Source: Tritrichomonas musculus
Lineage: Eukaryota > Parabasalia > Tritrichomonadida > Tritrichomonadidae
Assembly: GCA_039105265.1 (NCBI GenBank)
Contig: JAPFFF010000001.1
Location: 3,844,001-3,908,000 of the forward strand
Reading direction: 5' to 3'
DNA: 64,000 nt
Positions 30,615 through 39,412 of this stretch are shown piece after piece. Positions within the stretch are counted from its first letter, which is position 1; the number at the start of each line of letters is the position of its first letter. The position numbers and the translations under genes were made by a program. The notes under the pieces are model-generated. The model did no database searches and had not been told where the DNA came from. It saw nothing but the letters and a program-made list of their open reading frames with translations.

Positions 30615-31960
30615 ATGACTCTTGATACGAAAGCATTGCTTCCACCCAAACCTTACACATTGTTTAATACAAATGATGAAATTGAAAAATCCGTATTAAA
30701 AGAATTGTCTGAAGATCAAGATTTTATTAATGCGTCATGTTTCCGAGAGCAGGTTGGTATTACATGCAAGCATCTAAGAACAGAACAATGCATGATATAT
30801 TATAGACGAATTGCTTCAATATTCAATGTCAATGTTGGAACTATTAAAGATCAAGAAAGTAAATATATAAACGGTGTTTTTCCTGATGGACGACCTCCTT
30901 CTTTCACTGATGATGAATTAAATATGATTTTCTATACATCGATTCAAATGTCGATGATAAAACCATCACTTATGACGATCTTAGTGATTATGTTTTTTGT
31001 TCTCTAAAGAAAGATATCTCTAAAGAAAGCTTAAGACACATCATTAACCGAAACTTTCAAGAGCACTTTAAATCGGTCATTGGAGTACCTATGGACTCAA
31101 AGAGAATTGAGGTCGAACCAGAACTTATTGATAAATATTATAGTGATCTAGAAAAAAATATCAGTACTGTACATCCTTACTTCATCTTTAATTTGGATGA
31201 AGTAGGTGTACAGGATTTTCAGGACGCTCCACAACAATATGTAATTGTACGTAGAAACTATGATCATCCAACAGCTCCTTATTCAGTTGAACGCAATGGA
31301 AAAAGGATTACAGCATTGGTGTGCATCACAACGAACGCTGATTGGATACCACCGTTAATAAACACAAACAGAACTACTCATGATTCAGAACTTTACTCTT
31401 TTATACCATCTGATAAATTTATGATAGCAAGTCAAGCAAAAGGTTTTCTTACAACAATCAATTTGAAAAAGTGGTTTGAACAGGTTTTTCTACCAATGCT
31501 AGAACAAAAGAGACAAAGATTTAATTATCACGGTCCTTGTTTGCTTCTAATGGATGGATTCATCTCGCATGAGCAAATTCTGGACATAATTCCACTTGAT
31601 CAATATGGAATTATTGTCCAGTTTATTGTTGCTCATGCGAGCGATCAATTACAAATGCTGGACTTGGGAATTTTTGGTAATCAGAAAAGACAAATAAGTG
31701 GTATGAAAAATGAAAAAAGTTTATCATCACAGACCAATCGCATTTGTAAAATAATCGATGGACTTTGGAAGGCTTCTTCACCTAAAAATGTTGTATCGGC
31801 ATTCAGATCAGCTGGCGTGTTTTTAACGTGCAAAATGAACAATAATGTTCCAATGATCTATGCAGGTGTTCGACGAGGTGCAGCAAGAGCTGTTAGACAT
31901 TATAATGAATCATTTTTAGAATCGTTAATTAATGCTAATTTACCGATTTCACCTTCATAA
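30615..31960 (+). pseudogene. pogo/DDE_1 transposase, single frameshift
   Basis: The first frame (30615-31007) has a helix-turn-helix-like segment YYRRIASIFNVNVGTIKDQ followed by a GRPPSF hook, as in pogo/Tigger DNA-binding regions. The second frame, open from 30917 to 31960, holds the DDE_1 core: IFNLDEVGVQDF with the first Asp, CLLLMDGFISHEQ with the second, and QLQMLDLGIFGNQK with the third acidic position. The two frames overlap and connect with a shift somewhere at 30917-31007, probably near the T run at 30927. Apart from that the gene looks complete, about 450 codons. If the shift is an assembly error this would be an active copy. Confidence 0.82.
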
Positions 31961-32640
31961 ACATTAGCTAGGAACAAATTGACTCTCCAAGAAATTCATG
32001 AGAACTCATTTAGAATCAAAATCTGGTTTTCTAATTAATTATTTCTTCTTTTTTATCCAAAGTTTTTAAAAACTATTTTTTGAACATAATAATTAAATTT
32101 TGAATCTGATTAAAATTTTGAATTTTTCATTTTTATTTAATTTCTGAGTAAACTAAACTAATTAGTAATAAAGATATACGAAAAACGTTATTTTGTGTTT
32201 ATCTATTTATTAAATAATTGTCATAAATTTATGTAATATTAATTAAGAAATTTTCGTGATTTTCCAAGTAATTAATACTATTTTAAATCTTATTTACATA
32301 AAAAAATTAAGCTCATCGTTAGCATTTTCGTTTGAATTAAATTATAATTGAAAATCTGATTGGGTGAGAGGAAAAAAACGCATATATCTCGAAGAAAATG
32401 CTTTTAAAAATCGAATAATGAATCCTAATGGTGAGAAAAGAAAGAATAATGACGATTTAAGGTTTATATATATATATAATTTGTACATTCAACTGAAAAT
32501 CGATTCTCTCGCATATTAATGAGCTTAATTCATCTGTATAATTAAAATCGTTTGCTTTCCAAATAAAAATGTTTCGTATCAAAGAAGAATTTAACTTTTT
32601 TTTATAAAATTTTAAAATTTATATTCAATTTTAAAATTTG
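31961..32640. other. Non-coding 3' part of the pogo-like element
   Basis: Between the transposase stop and the right terminal repeat lie 680 bases of AT-rich DNA without a frame or clear repeat, apart from a short (TA)n run near 32467. Confidence 0.6.
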
Positions 32641-32695
32641 AATACTTTCACTTCACTGTTAACCACTTATTACCGATGTCAACCGCTTTTTACCG
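32641..32695. repeat. Right terminal inverted repeat of the pogo-like element
   Basis: Inverse of 30443-30497 with four mismatches. The last bases are CGCTTTTTACCG followed by the flanking TA. Confidence 0.9.
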
Positions 32696-32697
32696 TA

Positions 32698-32850
32698 TCT
32701 TTATTAACAAAAATTGAATTAATTCAAAAAGTTGAAGAAATATTGAATTTGTTTCCACTGTCCTCGATAGACAAATTAGTTCGTTCTTTTAATGGAAGAC
32801 TCCGAATAGTCATCAGCGAAAATGGACAATCCATAAATCATCTAAGATAA
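32698..32850 (+). pseudogene. Tc1/mariner-like transposase, C-terminal piece
   Basis: Right after the pogo-like element the frame reads LLTKIELIQKVEEIL, then SIDKLVRSFNGRLRIVISEN and a stop. This is the usual C-terminal helix region of Tc1/mariner transposases (the ...LVDSMPRRL...VI.ANGG... pattern). It continues the relic that ends at 30440. Confidence 0.8.
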
Positions 32851-33275
32851 AGTTTATACGACATTCCTCAATTGCAATTACTAATCCTAGGCTTGTTTTC
32901 TTCTTTTAGTTAATTTGAAACTAAAGAGGATTCCATGTTAATCCTATTGGATATCCAAAAAAAAAAATAAAAAAATAAAAATAAAAAGTAGAGAATATTA
33001 AAGTGGATAAATGATAATGAAGAAGAAGTTCTTACTAAAGTCAAAGCATATATTAATTCTGAAATATATAGATTAATCATCAAAAATTATTAATAAGGAA
33101 GATATAATATATGTTTATCCAATTTTAGAATAAATGTAGAAACAATTTGTTTAAAACTGATTTTAAAAAAAATGAAACTCAATTTTGATGAAAAGTTGCA
33201 GACTTCTTAATGAATGAAAAAAAGTTTAGGCAATAAAGAAAACTTATAATAAAATTACTATTGATTTTTCTTCAT

Positions 33276-33506
33276 TTACTTGGTATATATAATATCATTT
33301 CCTCCGAATAATTTGGTTTCACAATTTTTAGTATCTGTTTTAAAAATTCGAATTGAATATCTATTTCCTTTGATACCTCTTTTTAATTTAATTACTTCAA
33401 TTCGAATTTCTTCGCTTTCAAAAACATTATTTTGATCTCTAGCTTGCATTTTCATATCACGCTCTTTCTCATATTCCTCGCATTCATTTTCAATAGTTGA
33501 AATTTG
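33276..33506 (-). other. 76-codon open frame, fragment of unknown gene
   Basis: A minus-strand frame without a stop encodes lysine- and glutamate-rich sequence followed by beta-like segments (EIRIEVIKLKRGIKGNRYSI ... LFGGNDIIYTK) and ends in a stop at 33278-33276. A stop immediately precedes the frame and the first ATG is at 33455. The composition is protein-like, so it may be the C-terminal end of a broken gene, perhaps part of the same mobile region as the recombinase relic at 34.3-35.2 kb. Not recognised. Confidence 0.35.
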
Positions 33507-34072
33507 TTAATAAGAATATATAAATGTTGAATGAGTCTTCAGTAGTATGATGTTGTTTAGGACACAGTGATGGCGTTTGTTAATAAATACCAGAGTTATG
33601 TGTTGGCAATAGTGCTTATATGATTCTAATGGAGTGCCAGAAGTAACGTTAATGAATTACTTTATTCCCCAAATATGAGTTTGTAGATGCTTGTCAACAA
33701 TAATGCATTTCTGCATAAATGTATTAGTTAACTACAGAAATAAAGAATTTGGATTAAATAAATTTGAAACACTCGCCCTTTACCAAACTTGCGCATCCAT
33801 ATACCAATTGACACCTTTCAATCAATTGGAATGACTATACATATGATAGCAATAGTCAAGCTTGCCCAATTGTGCAAGCTGTGGCAATATTTCTATTTAA
33901 TTTATACAGAATCAATAAAAAACAAGAATTCTAATTAAAGATTTTAATTTTTATGTATATCACAAAAACATTAGAACCTCCATAATGATCTGTCATCAAA
34001 CAACATTCAATTTTGAAAATTGCCATCAGAACGATAAATACTGTACTTACTTATGACCTTGCTTTCGAAAAC

Positions 34073-34155
34073 TCATACCACCTAGCGGGCGTCGAGCGCA
34101 GCCGAGCGGCAGCGAGGCGGAGCCGAGACCCCGCGGGTGGCGGTAAGACTCGGTA
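34073..34155. repeat. GC-rich structured repeat, copy 1
   Basis: In a very AT-rich setting, about 80 bp are more than 70% G+C: CATACCACCTAGCGGGCGTC ... GGTGGCGGTAAGACTCGGTA. A second copy lies at 38596-38686. The inner part is made of short GAGC/GCAGC-type units, and its ends (ATACCRCC and GGCGGTA) are complementary. It matches no tRNA layout that I can fold. Confidence 0.75.
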
Positions 34156-34304
34156 TAAATTATAACCCGAAAGGATAGATGGCTATCAAATGTTGATGTC
34201 ATGGGCTCTTTTCAAAAAGTGGACGATGAATTTGATTGTACATATATTCAGCCTTTAAATATCTCTAGTAATTTAAAAAATAATATAATGTTTAATCAAA
34301 TATT

Positions 34305-35206
34305 TTTTATATAGTTTTAATATATATTCTTGCTATTACCTTTTTTTGAATAATATTTAGAGAATTTACCTTTAATGTCTTTTGGATTTATATTCAATAT
34401 CATATCACGAGATAAAATTTAAATTGCGGTTATATATTTTTTTATTTTCTTTATATCAAATATAAAAGATTAATTGAGCATCGTAATTTATATCCTTCTT
34501 TTTAAGATTAATTAATTCTGAAATTCTTAAAAAGGCGTAAAATGAAAGGCTCATATAAAACATCATCTTTATATTATCGATTTCATTCAAGTCGTATACT
34601 TGTAAATATCTAAAAAAATAATCTGGTATAAAAGCTAATTTTGCATAAGGAGAAGCATTTTCTTTGATAGAAAGTAGTAAACCTTTTTTACACGATTTGA
34701 ATTCATTAGATAATATAAGATTATTTAAATTATTCGATCTAAAAGAATATGATAAAGCGGTTATATAAGATTTAAAGTGTTAAGAGTTACTTGTCCATCT
34801 TTTGCTTGATAAGTTAAAAAAACTTTGTTTTTTCGATAGAGATAGGATATGGTTCTCTTTGAAAGAGACTCATTATACGTTCATAAACAATTAAATAACT
34901 ATTGTATGTATTTTTAGTTGAAATAGCTAATGAATTATCTGTATTTTGTTCCGCTTCATTTAAGAATTGGTCAAAATCAGGAATATTTCTGGTTGTATTA
35001 TTCTTCATTTGTTGTTGTGGTTGATTAAATTGATTCTGAATTGTATTTGTCGGTTGCATTTGTTAATAATTATTATTGAATGTAGTATTATTAAACTGAA
35101 AATTAAAAATATTCGCATATTGATAAACATTAGGATACGTTATTGGTATATTACTTTGCGGAAATTGATTAAAATCAGTATTTGCATTTGGATTACGACC
35201 AAACAT
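34305..35206 (-). mobile_element. Tyrosine-recombinase element, fossil
   Basis: Relic of a gene for a phage-integrase-like tyrosine recombinase on the minus strand. An Asn/Gln-rich N-terminus is followed by a SAM-like core-binding segment (STKNTYNSYLIVYERIMSLF) and, further on, by the region around the first catalytic arginine (AFLRISELINLKKKDI). The later His and Tyr boxes are not seen. The copy is broken in several places and looks old. The family could be Crypton-like or DIRS/Ngaro-like; no reverse transcriptase or end repeats were found to decide. Confidence 0.6.
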
Positions 35207-35387
35207 TTCTTTTGATTTTGATTAGCTATAATTGGTCTAATAAATTAACAGAAAAAGTTGTTTTTCAGATCAGTATTGATTCAATTTTTTCACTTTTTGA
35301 GTGTATCCAACCAAGATAAATTTTTGGAGAGTTTTTGAAGGGAAGGTTCAAAAAATGGACCATTTGAAAGATTTGGACATTTCTCTC

Positions 35388-35422
35388 AGCATTTTTTGAG
35401 ATCTTCGCTCTCAAAAAGTGCT
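35388..35422. repeat. Palindrome with CACTTTTTGAG arms
   Basis: AGCATTTTTTGAG at 35388-35400 pairs with CTCAAAAAGTGCT at 35410-35422 with one mismatch. Another CACTTTTTGAG occurs at 35291-35301. The arm motif is the same as in the palindromes at 12.8 kb. Confidence 0.65.
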
Positions 35423-35651
35423 ACGAGAAATTTCCAAAATTATCAGCCAAATATTCAATTGAAACTTTCTAAGAATAATTTTGAATTAAAGTTTACATTC
35501 AAAAAATTATCTGATATGAAAAAAAATTTCTCGGAATATCAGATAATTATTATATAAAAATCGAATATTACGATCATAATTTCAATCATTATTAATCGTA
35601 ATACTCCATATTTTGAAGCTATATTTGGGCGAAAAAATTCAGAGTTTTTTA

Positions 35652-35692
35652 ATCGCTTAAAGGAAAAAAAGACGGTTTTTCCTTTAAGCGAT
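35652..35692. repeat. Perfect 17-bp hairpin
   Basis: ATCGCTTAAAGGAAAAA (35652-35668) and its exact inverse (35676-35692) flank a 7-base loop. TTTAAGCGAT appears a third time at about 35767. Purpose unknown. Confidence 0.8.
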
Positions 35693-35736
35693 CATTTTTG
35701 ACCTAAATATGGTGATTTAACCGTTTTACTTAAAGA

Positions 35737-35764
35737 TATAACCGCCAAATTTTTAGCGGTTATA
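35737..35764. repeat. 9-bp hairpin TATAACCGC/GCGGTTATA
   Basis: A perfect inverted repeat around a 10-base loop, about 45 bp from the preceding hairpin. Together they may be the end of a mobile element. Confidence 0.6.
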
Positions 35765-36700
35765 CCTTTAAGCGATTAAAATAGGTGAATTTATAATATA
35801 TTTATTTGACCTTATTTCCTTAAAGGAAAGGACAAATATTTGATAGAACAAACAACCTAATGTTAAGGTTCTCCTTCCCTAAAAAAAATGTAAATTATTC
35901 AATATTAAATTAACTCATAGAATATATGATTCAATAGAGCATTTTTCAGAAAAAGTTTTGGTTAAAAATATAAAAAATAGACCTTAACGATTAAATCTTA
36001 TTTTTTTCAAATTTTTATTGATTTTTTAATTTTATGATTTCAATCTGTAAAAAAATAAAATCGATAAGATTTCATGAAAATGTTTTTATTTAATAATTTA
36101 AAATATATATCTGCGCAAATATTATATTTTAATTCGTTTTTAAAGACGATATTTATGCAGATTTTATTTGTGAAGTCTAATTGAATTTAATCTTTTGAAT
36201 TTGAAAGGAGAACCTTAATTCAATTATTTTTATTTCTAAATAATTGTTTGAGAAAAATAGAATAAAAACTAAAAAATAATTAAAAAAATAGACAAAAAAA
36301 AAAAAAAAAAAAAAAAAAAAAGCAACAATTGAATTCATTTTTTTGAATGCATATAAGAACAAATATGCTATCAAAATATTTATTGATATAAATTACAAGA
36401 ATATGGTTACTTTTTTTTTGCTAAAGGGTAATTTTTTTTTCCATTCCTGTAAAATGAAGCTGTAAAAATTAATTATTAAAATTCATATCAATCCTCCTTA
36501 AAATTTCTGACACTTTACAAAATTTTAGCACACCTATATCAAAACGAAAAAAAATGAAGGAAAATTTTTATCGACGTTTCATAACTTTTTGAAAAATACT
36601 TTCAGAAAATTCATGAAAATATTTTTTATGTAAAATCCACTTTTTCTGTTTTTAAAGAATTTGGTACTAACTTTTTGATAACTTTTCAAAAAAATATTTA

Positions 36701-38152
36701 ATGAGTCAACCTTCGGATCAATCTTTCGAACAGCAAGAAATTGGTAATTATATCATTGTTAGCAAACTTGGAAGTGGTTCTTTTGCATCAGTTTGGCTTG
36801 CACGTCACAAAATAACTAATTTTAATGTTGCAATTAAAATTATTTATAAAAGTTCTCTGACTTCTGAAGAAGCAGTTACACGTTTTAACCGTGAATGCGC
36901 ACTCCTTAAGCAGATGGATCATCCTTTTATTTCAGATCTTTTTGAGATTATCGAAGACTCTGATAATTATTATCTTGTAATGGAATATGTAGATCATGGG
37001 AATATGCTAAATTATGTTAACACCAATGGGCGCTTGTCAGAAGAAAAAGCTCGACACTACTTTTGCCAGCTTGTTTCAGCTCTTGATTATCTTCATAATG
37101 AAAAATTTGTCGCGCATCGCGATCTAAAGGCTGAAAACGTTTTACTTGATGTTCATGATAATATAAGATTAATCGATTTTGGCCTTTCTAATGTTTTTTC
37201 AAAAGATAGTCCTGAATTAAAAACAGCTTGCGGATCACCAGCTTATGCTGCTCCTGAAATGATTCAAGGACATCCTTATACCAAAGCAGCTGATATATGG
37301 AGCTCAGGTATTCTTTTGTATGCAATGGTTGTTGGCCGCCTTCCTTACGATGACCCTAACATTCAAAAACTTCTTACAAAAATTGTTACTGAAGATATCC
37401 ACTATCCTTCATCTTTATCATTTTCTCTTGTTGATCTTCTTAAGCGTCTTCTGGTGAAAAATCCAGAACAACGTATTACATTATCTCGATTGAAAGAACA
37501 CCCGTGGTTCAGCCAGTCAGAATATAAAACAATTATGGAATTCAATTATTTCAGAAATACTGGTGGCAACGTTTTTTATAATCCGACTCCATTTCCTTCT
37601 TCAAATTTCATGACTAGTTTTAATATTCCATTTCCACAAGCACAACCTCAAATATTCCCAATGCAAATGCAACCTCAACAATTGGCAACGCCTTTTATGA
37701 CTCCAATGCCAACTTATGATCCAAATATGCAACAGATCCCAACCCAACAATCTCCCCAATTTTCACCTAAAACCATAGATTCATATATTGTTTCACAGAT
37801 GGCCAGCTTTGGATTAGATGTTCGAAATCTTTCGGCAGCATTAATGGCAAATGAGTGGAACGAACTAACGGCTATTTATAGAGAATTAAAGAAAGCAAAA
37901 ACAACAGAACAGATGAAAGATTTGATGCTTATGATGGAGAGAAATGCTGCATTTGTTCCAGTACCAGTTAGTCCTGGAATACCAGTATCTCCTGCATCAC
38001 CACAGCCATCAATGCAATACGTCCTCCAAAATGTAAGAAAATTACCAAATCCAAATAGGAACCTCATGCCATGCAATAGAAGAATGTCAAGACCTGTTAT
38101 ATTAAAGAAGATGGCACCAGTTGTAAGCCCTCCAATGTCTCAATGCGTGTAA
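36701..38152 (+). CDS. SNF1/MARK-like CAMKL protein kinase with UBA-like domain, 483 aa
   Basis: The kinase domain (about residues 16-270) has GSGSFASVWLA, the lysine of VAIKII, HRDLKAENVLL, DFGLSNVF, CGSPAYAAPEM and DIWSSGILLYAMVVGRLPY, all catalytic residues intact. HRDLKAEN and CGSPAYAAPE are hallmarks of the AMPK/SNF1-MARK branch. After a Pro/Gln/Met-rich linker, residues about 360-400 (IVSQMASFGLDVRNLSAALM) form a UBA-like or auto-inhibitory three-helix segment as in SNF1, MARK and NIM1. The T-loop Thr in LKTACGSP would be the activating phosphorylation site. The stop sits in TAAAA. No KA1 domain is evident. Confidence 0.93.
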   Translation: MSQPSDQSFEQQEIGNYIIVSKLGSGSFASVWLARHKITNFNVAIKIIYKSSLTSEEAVTRFNRECALLKQMDHPFISDLFEIIEDSDNYYLVMEYVDHGNMLNYVNTNGRLSEEKARHYFCQLVSALDYLHNEKFVAHRDLKAENVLLDVHDNIRLIDFGLSNVFSKDSPELKTACGSPAYAAPEMIQGHPYTKAADIWSSGILLYAMVVGRLPYDDPNIQKLLTKIVTEDIHYPSSLSFSLVDLLKRLLVKNPEQRITLSRLKEHPWFSQSEYKTIMEFNYFRNTGGNVFYNPTPFPSSNFMTSFNIPFPQAQPQIFPMQMQPQQLATPFMTPMPTYDPNMQQIPTQQSPQFSPKTIDSYIVSQMASFGLDVRNLSAALMANEWNELTAIYRELKKAKTTEQMKDLMLMMERNAAFVPVPVSPGIPVSPASPQPSMQYVLQNVRKLPNPNRNLMPCNRRMSRPVILKKMAPVVSPPMSQCV

Positions 38153-39412
38153 AACAATAGACATTATAAAAGCATGGTTTTATTATATTTTGTTGTTTAG
38201 ATTATTAATATTAATTAACAACTCGAAATTCTAATTTTTTTTTCAACATGAAATAAATTTATTTAATAAATACAATTCTATATTATATTTGATTTCTCTT
38301 ATTAATACAACAACAAAGTTCTCTTCTTTGCAAATCATTTCCATACAAACTTTTTCAATGAATTCAACCAAACTTTTTCAATCAATCATAACTCTTTTTT
38401 GTGAATTTTTGTTGAGAGAAAAAAAGTTATGCTTTTTATTTTAAAAAAGAAAAATTAATACACATTAGAATTGGATCAACTAAAGTATAGTTAGTCTTTT
38501 CTGAAGAACATTCAAAAAGTGGAAATCATTCAGAAAAAATAATCTAAATAAAAAAATTGAAAAAACTAATCTTTTTATATTTTTACATAATTTTTACCGA
38601 GATTACATACCGCCTAGAGGGCGTCGATCGAGGCTGAGCGAAGCGAAGCAGAATCGAGACCACGCGGCTTGCGGTAAGAATCGGTAAAAAATTTGTATCA
38701 TAAAAAGATTATAAATTAGAATTCATGATGAATTTATGAGTTTCAGATCAATCTAATCAAGTTGAAAAAAATATGTAATTTTGAAATTTCAAAGATTATT
38801 ATCACTTTGTTAAGATACTTATTTATAATTATTTATATTAATGTATTGATTCATCATTATGTAATAAATGTTTTAAAAAATGATCTTTGAATATCAAGAA
38901 AAATCTTAATTTTAAAAATAATGATATTTATTTTACAATTATCTTTAAAATATTCTTACAAATTGTTTTAAAAATTATATATATAACATAAAATAGTATA
39001 TATTTTAAAATAAAATTATTTAAACTATCAACTTTCTGGCTAAATAATGAGATATCAAAAAAAGCATTCAAAAAGCTTTACAAATGAAATAACGTATAAA
39101 TTTCGACTAATTCAAAATAATTCAAAATCATTATTATATAAAAAGTTAAAAAACGATCGATTATTTGTGAGTATTTTAAAAATAAACGTCTCAAATTAAA
39201 AATTGTTTATATCTTAATTTAGGTCCAATAAAAATTACGTTATTAATATATATTTACATTATATACTAAATAATAAATATAAGAAATCAATATTATTGAA
39301 GTCTATAAGACAAAATGGAGTTTCCATATCTTTTTCCAAATAATCTATATATTTATAAAATTTATTAACATACATAAAATAATTAAAACTATTTTTCAAA
39401 AATCATTTCATT
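38153..39412. other. Gene-free stretch between convergent genes
   Basis: 1.26 kb of AT-rich DNA between the 3' ends of the kinase and BEACH genes. The only feature is copy 2 of the GC-rich repeat. A TTCAAAAAGTGG motif lies near 38510. Confidence 0.55.
38596..38686. repeat. GC-rich structured repeat, copy 2
   Basis: ACCGAGATTACATACCGCC at the left pairs imperfectly with GCGGTAAGAATCGGT at the right, so the whole 91 bp can form a stem with a GC-rich head. The head (CTAGAGGGCGTCGATCGAGG ... GAGACCACGCGGCTT) aligns with copy 1 at 34081-34155 over about 75 positions with roughly a quarter substituted. The conservation of both the ends and the head suggests a mobile or functional RNA-like unit rather than chance. 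Confidence 0.75.

Larger units (their letters stand above)
30443..32695 (+). mobile_element. pogo/DDE_1-type DNA transposon, 2.25 kb, inserted into the Tc1-like copy
   Basis: The element is bounded by 55-bp inverted repeats starting CGGTAAAAAGCGGTT that differ at only four positions. TA stands next to both ends (30441-30442 and 32696-32697), the expected duplication. The flanks AATAAAGA are also mirrored, so the true border might lie a few bases further out. Inside is one transposase gene. The few differences between its ends and the single break in its gene suggest a fairly young insertion. Because the two halves of the Tc1-like transposase lie on either side in the same orientation, it clearly jumped into that older copy. 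Confidence 0.88.
32851..34304. other. Accessory AT-rich region
   Basis: Apart from the open frame at 33276-33506 and the GC-rich repeat at 34073-34155, I see no supported feature. Some higher-complexity sequence at 33530-33860 might be decayed coding DNA, but no frame holds for long. Confidence 0.45.
35207..36700. other. Hairpin-rich AT region upstream of the kinase gene
   Basis: It holds three separate inverted repeats (35291-35422, 35652-35692, 35737-35764) and a run of about 24 A residues at 36295-36320. No gene is supported; a 65-codon minus frame at 36177-36374 is dominated by the poly-A run. The last 120 bases carry two AACTTTTTGA motifs before the kinase start. Confidence 0.5.

Noticed and set aside
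34073-34155. tRNA gene
   Set aside because: No acceptable cloverleaf, anticodon loop or T-loop (GGTTCRANNCC) can be drawn on either strand.
36177-36374. Hydrophobic minus-strand frame with poly-Phe
   Set aside because: Created by a run of A residues; no real protein features.
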